From an uncultured Eubacteriales bacterium (lineage in GTDB: Bacteria; Bacillota; Clostridia; Oscillospirales; QAKW01): 8,992 nucleotides of DNA. Below are positions 1 to 6,107 of this stretch, in pieces. The translations under genes were made by a program, and so were the position numbers. Numbering within the stretch: position 1 is the stretch's first letter; each line of letters opens with the position of its first letter. The notes below the pieces were generated by a model. It did not search any database. It was not told the origin of the DNA and saw only the letters and a program-made list of their open reading frames with translations. The stretch covers positions 1-8,992 of the forward strand of contig CAKRPM010000040.1 of assembly GCA_934378025.1 (NCBI GenBank). The letters are read 5' to 3'.

Positions 1-563
1 TCACCGAATCTTTTAAAATCAATGGTACGCGGGTAGGCACTGGCGCCCGCAATGATCATTTTCGGTTTACATTCCAGCGCAATACGGCGTACATTTTCAT
101 AATCGATTTGTTGTGTCTCGCCATCTACGCCATAGGGGACAATATGAAAATATTTTCCCGATATGTTTACGGGCGAACCGTGGGAAAGATGGCCGCCTTG
201 CGAAAGATCCATGCCCATAACCGTATCGCCCGGCTGCAACAAGGCGAAGAATACGGCAAGATTGGCTGAGGCACCGCTGTGCGGCTGAACATTGGCGTGT
301 TCTGCGCCGAAAAGCCGTTTTGCCCGCTCTCTTGCAATGTTTTCCACGACGTCAACGTATTGGCAACCGCCGTAGTAGCGTTTGCCGGGATAACCTTCTG
401 CGTATTTGTTGGTTAAAATCGAACCCGCAGCATACAATACGGCGGGGGAAACGATATTTTCGGATGCAATCAGTTCAATATTATGTTGTTGGCGCTTAAG
501 CTCGGCATTGCAGGCTTCAAATATTTCCGGATCAAGCGCACGCAGTTTGTCTAAATATTCCAT
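1..563 (-). CDS. glyA: Serine hydroxymethyltransferase, N-terminal 187 residues (3' end outside window)
   Basis: This PLP enzyme interconverts serine and glycine while moving a one-carbon unit to or from tetrahydrofolate in the cytoplasm. The visible part reads from ATG at 563-561 and runs off the left edge. Family blocks are seen in order: ELIASEN at residues 30-36, the [15 protein letters not shown] segment at 52-66, NVQPHSGA at 91-98 and GASAYPR at 173-179. The PLP-binding lysine lies further downstream, outside the window, so activity cannot be judged in full. The start is supported by AGGAGG (569-574 on the complement) 5 bases before the ATG, and by the normal N-terminal length before ELIASEN. 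The gene is divergent from the transketolase genes and has its own promoter. Nothing in the visible part looks broken. The identification is by recognition of conserved blocks and is very secure. Confidence 0.97.
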   Translation of the reverse strand, partial: MEYLDKLRALDPEIFEACNAELKRQQHNIELIASENIVSPAVLYAAGSILTNKYAEGYPGKRYYGGCQYVDVVENIARERAKRLFGAEHANVQPHSGASANLAVFFALLQPGDTVMGMDLSQGGHLSHGSPVNISGKYFHIVPYGVDGETQQIDYENVRRIALECKPKMIIAGASAYPRTIDFKRFG

Positions 564-594
564 TTTTTCCTCCTGAAAGATGATATTATTTCAT

Positions 595-623
595 ATTATA
601 ACAAATTCTGCGTCGATTGGCAA
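595..623 (-). promoter_or_regulatory. Promoter of glyA
   Basis: Read on the minus strand, TTGCCA (618-623) and TATAAT (595-600) are separated by exactly 17 bases. Transcription would start near 588, giving a leader of only about 25 bases that contains the AGGAGG ribosome binding site. That is too short for a riboswitch. The assignment to a housekeeping sigma factor is inferred from the match to consensus. Confidence 0.75.
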
Positions 624-626
624 ATT

Positions 627-664
627 AAATTTTAAAGAACTTGACAAAACGTTCTTAAAATTTT
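627..664. repeat. Operator-like inverted repeat in the glyA/transketolase divergent region
   Basis: Two 14-base arms (627-640 and 651-664) are complementary at 12 of 14 positions around a 10-base spacer. The core is AAGAAC (635-640) and GTTCTT (651-656). The spacer contains the transketolase -35 box, the right arm fills most of the -35/-10 interval, and the left arm begins 3 bases upstream of the glyA -35 box. This placement suits a repressor site that could affect both genes. I do not recognise the motif: it matches neither a cre site nor the Gram-positive LexA box. Regulatory function is inference, and A/T-rich arms can pair by chance. Confidence 0.5.
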
Positions 665-669
665 AGAAT
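641..669 (+). promoter_or_regulatory. Promoter of the transketolase genes
   Basis: A perfect TTGACA -35 box (641-646) is followed after 17 bases by TAGAAT (664-669), one mismatch from the -10 consensus. The predicted start is near 676, giving a leader of about 25 bases. The -35 box lies in the spacer of the inverted repeat at 627-664, so a protein bound there would be expected to block RNA polymerase. Confidence 0.75.
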
Positions 670-700
670 AGTAATATATTTTGAATTTTGGAGGCTACAA

Positions 701-1531
701 ATGGATATTGAAACCCAAAAATATCTGAAAAAAACTGCCAATACAATTCGTAAAGATATTGTTACGGAAGTATTTAGCGCACAATCCGGTCATCCCGGCG
801 GCTCATTATCGATTGTCGATGTGATTACATACCTTTATTTTAAGGAAATGAATGTCAATCCGTCGGCGCCTAAAGATCCCGCCCGTGACCGGTTTGTTTT
901 GTCAAAAGGACATACGTGCCCCGCACTGTATGCCGCATTGGCTCATAAGGGATTTTTCGATACGAAAGAGCTGACCTCTTTTCGGAAACTCGGTCACTTT
1001 TTGCAAGGCCATCCCGATATGAAGCATACGCCCGGTATTGATATGTCCAGCGGCTCGCTCGGCCAAGGCATTTCCGCAGCAGCCGGTATGGCACTGGCCG
1101 GAAAAATCGACGGTGCCGGCTATCGTGTTTACTGCGCTTTGGGTGACGGTGAAATCGAAGAGGGACAGGTTTGGGAAGCGGCCATGTTTGCGGCGCACTA
1201 TAAACTGGACAATCTGTGCTTGATTGTAGACTCTAACGGCTTGCAAATTGACGGACCGGTCAGCGAGGTTATGAATGTGGCCCCGATTGATGAAAAATTC
1301 AAAGCATTCGGTTTTCATGTTATTGTTACAGACGGTCATGATTTCGATGCGCTTGAAAAAGCTTTTGATCAGGCCAAGAGCGTAAAAGGAAAGCCCACGG
1401 TCATTGTTGCAAAAACTGTGAAGGGCAAGGGTGTATCTTTTATGGAAAATCAGGTCGGATGGCACGGAAAAGCGCCCAATGAAGAAGAATACAAACAGGC
1501 AATGGCGGATTTGGCCGCCTTGGATGCATAG
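701..1531 (+). CDS. Transketolase, N-terminal (TPP-binding) subunit
   Basis: This is the first half of a two-gene transketolase, which transfers two-carbon ketol units between sugar phosphates in the non-oxidative pentose phosphate pathway. The 276 residues equal the diphosphate-binding domain of one-chain transketolases. Visible landmarks are SGHPGGSLS (29-37), SKGHTCPALY (68-77), QGHPD (102-106), the thiamine diphosphate motif GDGEIEEGQVWEA (148-160) with DSN at 177-179, and WHGKAP (254-259). The start is supported by GGAGG (690-694) 6 bases before the ATG. The partner gene begins 13 bases after the stop, consistent with one transcript and stoichiometric synthesis. A split gene is normal in many Clostridia and archaea and is not a frameshift: this reading frame ends cleanly and the next has its own ribosome binding site. 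A long open frame on the opposite strand (902-1780) is a coding shadow. Confidence 0.95.
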   Translation: MDIETQKYLKKTANTIRKDIVTEVFSAQSGHPGGSLSIVDVITYLYFKEMNVNPSAPKDPARDRFVLSKGHTCPALYAALAHKGFFDTKELTSFRKLGHFLQGHPDMKHTPGIDMSSGSLGQGISAAAGMALAGKIDGAGYRVYCALGDGEIEEGQVWEAAMFAAHYKLDNLCLIVDSNGLQIDGPVSEVMNVAPIDEKFKAFGFHVIVTDGHDFDALEKAFDQAKSVKGKPTVIVAKTVKGKGVSFMENQVGWHGKAPNEEEYKQAMADLAALDA

Positions 1532-1544
1532 GGAGGGAACGTCA

Positions 1545-2480
1545 ATGAGTGAAAAAATGGCAACAAGAGATGCATACGGCAAGGCCCTTGCCGAATTTGC
1601 CGAAAAATACGATTTATATGTTTTTGATGCCGACCTTGCCGCTGCGACCAAAACGGGTGTGTTGAAAAAAGCGCATCCCGATCGCTTTTTCGATTGCGGT
1701 ATTGCCGAGGGAAACATGATGGGGGTTGCTGCCGGTATGGCAGCCGCCGGAAAAACGGTTTTTGCCAGTACTTTTGCCATGTTTGCGGCCGGACGTGCCT
1801 TTGAACAGGTCAGAAACGCAATCGGTTATCCGCATTTAAACGTAAAAATCGGCGCAACGCATGCCGGTCTTTCGGTCGGTGAGGACGGTGCCACCCATCA
1901 ATGCAACGAGGATATCGCTCTGATGCGTACCATCCCCGGCATGGTAATTTTAAACCCGGCGGACGCGATTGAAGCGAGAGCTTGCGTGGAGGCGGCCATT
2001 CAGCACGACGGCCCGGTTTATCTGCGCTTCGGCCGTATGGCGGTAGATACAATTTTTGATGAAAATTATAAATTTGAAATCGGAAAAGGCGTTGTATTGG
2101 CGGACGGAACGGATGTTACGATCGTTGCCACCGGTCTGATGGTAGGCGAAGCGCTGAAAGCAAAAGAGCTGCTTGCCGCCAAAGGGATTTCCGCAGCGGT
2201 AATCAATATGCCGACCATTAAGCCGATCGATGCTCAGCTTCTTGATACGTATGCCAAGAAAACCGGCGCAATCGTTACAACGGAAGAACACAGCATTATC
2301 GGCGGATTGGGCAGCGCGGTTTGCGAGTCGCTTGCCGAAAGAACGCCGGCCGTTGTTTTGCGCCATGGCGTAAAAGATACGTACGGAAAATCCGGTCCTG
2401 CGCTGAAAGTTTTGGAAGCGTTTGGCTTGGATGCGGCACATATTGCACAGTACGCCGAAAAGGCCGTAGCTATGAAATAA
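1545..2480 (+). CDS. Transketolase, C-terminal (pyrimidine-binding) subunit
   Basis: This is the second half of the split transketolase: 311 residues covering the pyrimidine-binding and C-terminal domains. GIAEGNM (52-58) carries the conserved glutamate E55 that activates thiamine diphosphate. VGEDGATHQ (111-119) and EEHSIIGGLG (247-256) are typical of this half and of the related DXP synthase and pyruvate dehydrogenase beta proteins. The pairing with an adjacent N-terminal half of transketolase type argues against those alternatives. The frame is open from 1431, but that extension overlaps the upstream gene and encodes unrelated residues. The ATG at 1545 has GGAGG (1532-1536) 8 bases before it and gives the usual MATRDAYG-type N-terminus. 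The gene is transcribed with its partner from the promoter at 641-669 and ends at the terminator at 2485-2517. Confidence 0.95.
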   Translation: MSEKMATRDAYGKALAEFAEKYDLYVFDADLAAATKTGVLKKAHPDRFFDCGIAEGNMMGVAAGMAAAGKTVFASTFAMFAAGRAFEQVRNAIGYPHLNVKIGATHAGLSVGEDGATHQCNEDIALMRTIPGMVILNPADAIEARACVEAAIQHDGPVYLRFGRMAVDTIFDENYKFEIGKGVVLADGTDVTIVATGLMVGEALKAKELLAAKGISAAVINMPTIKPIDAQLLDTYAKKTGAIVTTEEHSIIGGLGSAVCESLAERTPAVVLRHGVKDTYGKSGPALKVLEAFGLDAAHIAQYAEKAVAMK

Positions 2481-2484
2481 ATTC

Positions 2485-2517
2485 AAAAATGCAGACTGCT
2501 TGTCAGTCTGCATTTTT
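2485..2517 (+). terminator. Intrinsic terminator after the transketolase genes
   Basis: A perfect 14-base-pair stem (2485-2498 with 2504-2517) closes a 5-base CTTGT loop and ends in TTTTT. It begins 4 bases after the transketolase stop codon. The A-tract on the 5' side means it could also work in the reverse direction. Confidence 0.92.
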
Positions 2518-2523
2518 CATACA

Positions 2524-2551
2524 ATTACCTCATAAACTTTTTTGAGGTGAT
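2524..2551 (+). promoter_or_regulatory. Hairpin that pairs with the carboxypeptidase ribosome binding site
   Basis: ATTACCTCA (2524-2532) can pair with TGAGGTGAT (2543-2551) across a 10-base loop. All nine pairs form in RNA if one G-U wobble is allowed. The 3' arm contains the GAGGTGA Shine-Dalgarno of the gene starting at 2555, so the folded form would hide it. The pairing is directly visible; control of translation is inference. The 5' arm exists only in RNA that starts upstream of 2524, for example transcripts reading through the preceding terminator. Confidence 0.45.
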
Positions 2552-2554
2552 GTT

Positions 2555-3694
2555 ATGAAAAGAATTATTTGTATCATAACGGTAGCAGCACTTTTTTTAG
2601 GTGTATGTACCGGAATTTGTACGGCGGAAACGGAAGATGTGATTGATCTTGACTGCCCGTCTGCCATATTGATTGAAAGCAGCACGGGAAAAGTTTTGTA
2701 CGAAAAGGACGCGTTGACAAGACGGCCGATGGCGTCTGTGACCAAAATCATGACCTTGCTTTTGGTGATGGAAGCGATTGACGCCCAAAAGCTTTCTTAT
2801 GAAACTCAGGTGACATGCTCGGCCTATGCCGCTTCCATGGGCGGTTCGCAGGTTTATTTGGAAGAGGGAGAAAGCATGTCCGTCAGCGATATGCTCAAGG
2901 CGATTTGCGTTTCTTCCGGAAATGATGCGGCGGTTGCCATGGCGGAAGCCGTTGCCGGCAGCGACAAGGCTTTTGTTGCTATGATGAATGAACGTGCCGC
3001 TGCGCTGAAGATGGAAAATACTCATTTTGTAAATTGCACCGGTCTGGACGCCGAGGATCATTACAGTTGTGCCAAAGATATTGCCGTGATGTCCCGAGAG
3101 TTGCTCAAGCATGAAAAAATCAAAGAGTATACCACGATTTGGATGGATACGCTGCGGGATGGAAAATTCGGACTTTCCAATACGAATAAGCTGGTGCGCT
3201 TTTATGAAGGATGTACCGGTTTGAAAACCGGTTCAACCTCCAAAGCACTGTATTGTATGTCGGCTTCCGCGCTTCGAAACGATATGGAACTGATCGCTGT
3301 GGTTTTGGCATCGCCGACTTCTCCCAAGCGTTTTGAAGATGCGAAAAAGTTGCTCAACTACGGTTTTTCCACATACGAGGTGTTCAAAAAGAAAATTGAA
3401 TGTCCCACAGAATTGCCGCTTAAAAACGGAAAAGAAAAAAATGTCGGAATTGTTTGTCAGGACGAGGTAAATATGCTGGTGAAAAAGGGGACGGCCAATA
3501 CCATCAATATTGTGCCGAAGCTCTCGGAAAGCGTTGAAACGCCTGCGACAAAGGGGGACGCGGTCGGACAGATTGATTTGGTGTCGGGCGAGGAGGTTTT
3601 GATGTCGTTGCCGGTTTTACTGGCCGAAGACGCACCGCGCGCTACTTTTGTCGATCGTTTTTTACAGATAATCAAGGTTTTTTTAACAGTTTAG
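2555..3694 (+). CDS. D-alanyl-D-alanine carboxypeptidase (DacF/PBP5-type, peptidase family S11)
   Basis: This low-molecular-weight penicillin-binding protein would remove the terminal D-alanine from peptidoglycan stem peptides outside the membrane. All three active-site motifs are present: SVTK (61-64, nucleophile S61), SGN (121-123) and KTGS (224-227). The N-terminus is a signal peptide (basic MKR, hydrophobic stretch to about 19, likely cleavage after CTA at 22-24). The last 20 or so residues, ending FLQIIKVFLTV, fit the amphipathic C-terminal membrane anchor of this family, after a PBP5-type C-terminal domain from about 277. At 379 residues the length is normal. ATG 2555 follows GAGGTGA (2544-2550). 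No convincing promoter is visible between the upstream terminator and the start. In sporulating relatives dacF usually precedes spoIIA genes; here pgi follows, so the exact paralogue is unclear. Confidence 0.93.
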   Translation: MKRIICIITVAALFLGVCTGICTAETEDVIDLDCPSAILIESSTGKVLYEKDALTRRPMASVTKIMTLLLVMEAIDAQKLSYETQVTCSAYAASMGGSQVYLEEGESMSVSDMLKAICVSSGNDAAVAMAEAVAGSDKAFVAMMNERAAALKMENTHFVNCTGLDAEDHYSCAKDIAVMSRELLKHEKIKEYTTIWMDTLRDGKFGLSNTNKLVRFYEGCTGLKTGSTSKALYCMSASALRNDMELIAVVLASPTSPKRFEDAKKLLNYGFSTYEVFKKKIECPTELPLKNGKEKNVGIVCQDEVNMLVKKGTANTINIVPKLSESVETPATKGDAVGQIDLVSGEEVLMSLPVLLAEDAPRATFVDRFLQIIKVFLTV

Positions 3695-3696
3695 AC

Positions 3697-3725
3697 TTGA
3701 ATGTTTCGTGAAAAAATGTTATGAT
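3697..3725 (+). promoter_or_regulatory. Promoter of the pgi operon
   Basis: TTGAAT (3697-3702), 17 bases and TATGAT (3720-3725) form a good promoter with an extended -10 element: TG at 3717-3718 with one base before the hexamer. It starts 3 bases after the carboxypeptidase stop codon. No terminator lies between the two genes, so read-through from upstream is also possible. Confidence 0.7.
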
Positions 3726-3748
3726 AAATAAAACAAGGAGGTTTTCAA

Positions 3749-5086
3749 ATGTCTATAAAAGTAAACGAGCAGTATTTGCATTCTTTTATAAGTGAGCATG
3801 AACGCGATTATCTGCGTCCTTTTGTCGAGGTTGCACACGATTTGCTGCATGCCAAAAAGGGGCCCGGGAATGACTTTTTGGGGTGGTTGGATCTTCCGCT
3901 GAATTATGATAAGGAAGAGTATTCACGAATCAAAGCGGCGGCTGAGGCAATCAAAAAACATTCGGATGTTTTAATCGTTATCGGTATCGGCGGTTCTTAT
4001 CTCGGTGCGAGAGCGGCAATTGAATTTATCAATTCTCCGTTGTATAACAGCAAAAAGAAAGACACGCCCGATATTTTCTTTGCCGGTAACAGCATTTCTT
4101 CAACGTATTTGCAAGAGTTGATCGATATTTGCAGTGATAAGGATTTCAGCGTAAACGTTATTTCAAAATCCGGTACGACGACGGAACCTGCCATTGCTTT
4201 TCGTATTTTCAAAGAGTTGTTGGAGAAAAAATACGGTAAGGACGGCGCGAGAGAACGGATTTATGTAACCACCGATAAAGCGCGCGGTACACTCAAACAA
4301 CTTGCCACTGACGAGCACTATGAAACCTTTGTAGTTCCGGATGATGTCGGCGGAAGATACTCGGTGCTGACAGCTGTTGGCTTGCTGCCGATTGCGGCTG
4401 CGGGGATTTCGCTGGATGATGTTATGGCGGGCGCTGCGGCGGCAAGATTGGACTTTTTGACGACGGACAACGAATGCTATAAATATGTAATTGACCGTAA
4501 CATTTTGTTGCGCAAGGGCAAGGATATCGAAATGCTGGTATCCTATGAACCGCGTGCTACTTATTTTGTGGAGTGGTATAAACAGCTCTTCGGCGAAAGC
4601 GAAGGCAAAGATAATAAGGGAATTTTCCCTGCAGGCGCTACATTTTCAACCGATCTTCATTCTTTGGGTCAGTTTATTCAGAGCGGCAGCCGCAATATCT
4701 TTGAAACGGTTCTGAAAGCGAAAAACGCCGAGCGGGAAATTACCATCGGCACCGCCGAGGGAAATCTGGACGGTTTGAATTTCCTGAGCGGGAAAACCAT
4801 GTCCTTTGTAAACGATAATGCCTATCTTGGCACAGTATTGGCGCATACGGACGGCGGTGTACCGAATATTGTTCTTGAATTTGACGCGTATGACGCGTAT
4901 CATTTCGGCTATTTGGTATACTTCTTTGAAAAAGCATGCGCGGTCAGCGGGTACATTTTAGGGGTAAATCCGTTTGATCAACCGGGCGTTGAGGCTTATA
5001 AGAAAAATATGTTTGCTTTGCTGGGCAAACCCGGATACGAAAATGAGACAAGTGCAATTCAAAAACGAATTGCCGGTCTTAATTAA
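3749..5086 (+). CDS. pgi: Glucose-6-phosphate isomerase
   Basis: This cytoplasmic enzyme interconverts glucose 6-phosphate and fructose 6-phosphate, at the entry to glycolysis and the link to the pentose phosphate pathway. The 445 residues match the short form found in Bacillus and Clostridium rather than the roughly 550-residue enterobacterial form. Landmarks are IGIGGSYLG (78-86), the sugar-phosphate-binding SKSGTTTEP (139-147), [14 protein letters not shown] (201-214), TDLHSLGQF (301-309) and the C-terminal family signature [11 protein letters not shown] (409-419) with its conserved lysine. AAGGAGG (3735-3741) lies 7 bases before the ATG. It heads an apparent operon: the next gene starts 22 bases after the stop with its own strong ribosome binding site. 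The sequence appears intact. Confidence 0.97.
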   Translation: MSIKVNEQYLHSFISEHERDYLRPFVEVAHDLLHAKKGPGNDFLGWLDLPLNYDKEEYSRIKAAAEAIKKHSDVLIVIGIGGSYLGARAAIEFINSPLYNSKKKDTPDIFFAGNSISSTYLQELIDICSDKDFSVNVISKSGTTTEPAIAFRIFKELLEKKYGKDGARERIYVTTDKARGTLKQLATDEHYETFVVPDDVGGRYSVLTAVGLLPIAAAGISLDDVMAGAAAARLDFLTTDNECYKYVIDRNILLRKGKDIEMLVSYEPRATYFVEWYKQLFGESEGKDNKGIFPAGATFSTDLHSLGQFIQSGSRNIFETVLKAKNAEREITIGTAEGNLDGLNFLSGKTMSFVNDNAYLGTVLAHTDGGVPNIVLEFDAYDAYHFGYLVYFFEKACAVSGYILGVNPFDQPGVEAYKKNMFALLGKPGYENETSAIQKRIAGLN

Positions 5087-5108
5087 ATATTTATAAGGAG
5101 GAACTTCC

Positions 5109-5516
5109 ATGGTAAAGGTTATCATCGGAAAAAAAGGTACAGGCAAAACCAAAGCTTTGATTGAGATGGTCAATCGTGAGGCGGGAGAAGCCGCCGGCAA
5201 TGTCGTTTGCATTGAGTATGGCGACAAATTGAAGCTGGATATTTCATCCAAGGCGCGTCTGATTGATATTAAGAGCTATAACATTTCGGGTATTGCGGCA
5301 CTGGAAGGCTTTATTCTGGGGCTTTTTGCGGGAAATTATGACATTTCTTCCGTATATGTAGATTCAATTTTAAAGATCGTCGGTGACGATTTAGAGGCGC
5401 TGGGCGTTTTCTTGCAGGAAATCGAAAAATTTACCGAAGCTTCCAAAACCTCCGTTACCGTTATGGTATCCGCTGCAGCAGAGGACGCACCTAAGAGCGT
5501 TCTGAAATATATGTAA
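5109..5516 (+). CDS. Small P-loop nucleotide-binding protein of unknown function
   Basis: I do not recognise a characterised family. The 135-residue protein starts almost directly with a Walker A motif, GKKGTGKT (7-14), after one short beta strand. A strand ending in aspartate, SVYVD (81-85), is a plausible Walker B, and TVMVS (117-121) could be a later core strand. That would make a near-minimal P-loop fold. There is no signal peptide or clear membrane helix, though residues 60-75 are hydrophobic. No arginine finger, helicase or kinase lid motif is evident. The strong AAGGAGG (5095-5101) lies 7 bases before the ATG. It sits 22 bases after pgi and 10 bases before the deaminase gene, so it is very probably cotranscribed with both. 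The coding call is strong. ATP or GTP binding is inference from the motif, and any name such as PilT would be unsupported. Confidence 0.85.
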   Translation: MVKVIIGKKGTGKTKALIEMVNREAGEAAGNVVCIEYGDKLKLDISSKARLIDIKSYNISGIAALEGFILGLFAGNYDISSVYVDSILKIVGDDLEALGVFLQEIEKFTEASKTSVTVMVSAAAEDAPKSVLKYM

Positions 5517-5526
5517 TTTTTCCGCT

Positions 5527-6012
5527 ATGCGCAGGGATAAGATCAATTACTATTTGGATATTGCCGAAACGGTTACGGAACGCGGTACGTGTTTGCGGAG
5601 AAATTTCGGTGCCATTATAGTAAAAAACGATGAAATTGTATCCACCGGATATAACGGTGCGCCTCGCGGACGGAAAAATTGCAGCGATCTGGGCTTTTGC
5701 ATGCGTGAAAAACTTAACATTCCGCGGGGAGAACGTTACGAAATTTGTCGTTCGGTACATGCGGAGGCCAATTGCATTATTTCTGCCGCGCGCAGTGATA
5801 TGTTGGGCGGAGAATTATTTCTTGTCGGAAAGAATGCAATGGACGGCAGTTATGTCGAGCATGCAAATTCTTGTGCAATGTGTAAGCGAACGATTATCAA
5901 TGCCGGCATTAAAACGGTATACATACGGCAAAATCGGGAAGAGTATACCGTCATTCCCGTACAGCGTTGGATTGAAGATGATGATACGCTGACGGATCAG
6001 TTCGGCTATTAA
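5527..6012 (+). CDS. dCMP deaminase / cytidine deaminase family protein (ComEB-like)
   Basis: This zinc-dependent deaminase probably converts dCMP to dUMP, the thymidylate precursor. The zinc and proton-shuttle motif HAEAN (78-82, H78 and E80) and the paired cysteines SCAMC (C116 and C119) are present; the usual proline before the first cysteine is serine. The N-terminus (residues 1-34, with ERGTCLRR and GAIIVKND) and GYNGAPRG (41-48) match dCMP deaminases. Additional cysteines C22, C52 and C58 could help a structural zinc site, as seen in some relatives. The length of 161 residues is normal. Oddly, ATG 5527 has no recognisable Shine-Dalgarno. It lies 10 bases after the previous stop, which suggests translation by coupling. 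Upstream in-frame codons offer no better start before a TGA at 5503. Another substrate in the same superfamily cannot be excluded. Confidence 0.9.
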   Translation: MRRDKINYYLDIAETVTERGTCLRRNFGAIIVKNDEIVSTGYNGAPRGRKNCSDLGFCMREKLNIPRGERYEICRSVHAEANCIISAARSDMLGGELFLVGKNAMDGSYVEHANSCAMCKRTIINAGIKTVYIRQNREEYTVIPVQRWIEDDDTLTDQFGY

Positions 6013-6026
6013 GTTTAAATATTCAA

Positions 6027-6069
6027 AAAAATACACCCGAAAATCTTTTGTATTTTCGGGTGTATTTTT
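6027..6069 (+). terminator. Intrinsic terminator of the pgi operon
   Basis: A perfect 18-base-pair stem (6027-6044 with 6052-6069) closes the 7-base loop CTTTTGT. The GC-rich centre is CACCCG/CGGGTG, flanked by A and T tracts, so it can act in both directions. It begins 14 bases after the deaminase stop codon. Confidence 0.93.
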
Positions 6070-6073
6070 ATAG

Positions 6074-6106
6074 AAAAACGGAGCTGAAAACCACAGCTCC
6101 GTTTTT
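6074..6106 (-). terminator. Intrinsic terminator of the rlu/AI-2E minus-strand unit
   Basis: A perfect 13-base-pair stem (6074-6086 with 6094-6106) with a 7-base loop has a GC-rich core (CGGAGCTG/CAGCTCCG) and a T-tract on either strand. It begins one base after the stop codon of the minus-strand gene at 6108-7274. Only 4 bases separate it from the terminator at 6027-6069, so the pair insulates convergent transcription. Confidence 0.92.
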
Positions 6107-6107
6107 G

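Noticed and set aside
641..660. Catabolite-repression cre site at the transketolase promoter
   Set aside because: The TG and central CG are 6 bases apart instead of 4, and the downstream half does not fit the cre consensus.
575..700. Possible riboswitch (glycine, THF or TPP) before glyA or transketolase
   Set aside because: Both predicted leaders are only about 25 bases long, with no room for an aptamer.
1431..1544. A 38-codon upstream extension of the second transketolase subunit
   Set aside because: It overlaps the end of the first subunit gene in another frame and encodes residues unlike any transketolase. ATG 1545 has a proper ribosome binding site.
902..1780. A 292-codon open frame on the minus strand opposite the transketolase genes
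   Set aside because: It lies antisense to two securely identified genes, shows no recognisable motif and has low-complexity, shadow-like composition. It follows from codon bias on the coding strand.
2555..2626. Lipoprotein lipobox in the carboxypeptidase signal peptide (cysteines 18 and 22)
   Set aside because: The residues before the cysteines (LGV and TGI) do not fit the required small residue at position -1. A CTA signal peptidase I site fits better.
4883..4900. Tandem 9-base repeat (GACGCGTAT twice) in pgi, encoding DAYDAY
   Set aside because: It is in frame, and the flanking protein keeps what looks like normal family spacing, so chance codon repetition is more likely than a recent duplication.
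5109..5516. Calling the small P-loop protein a PilT twitching-motility ATPase
   Set aside because: Apart from Walker A and a possible Walker B there are no PilT-type His or Asp boxes, the length is less than half, and no pilus genes are nearby.
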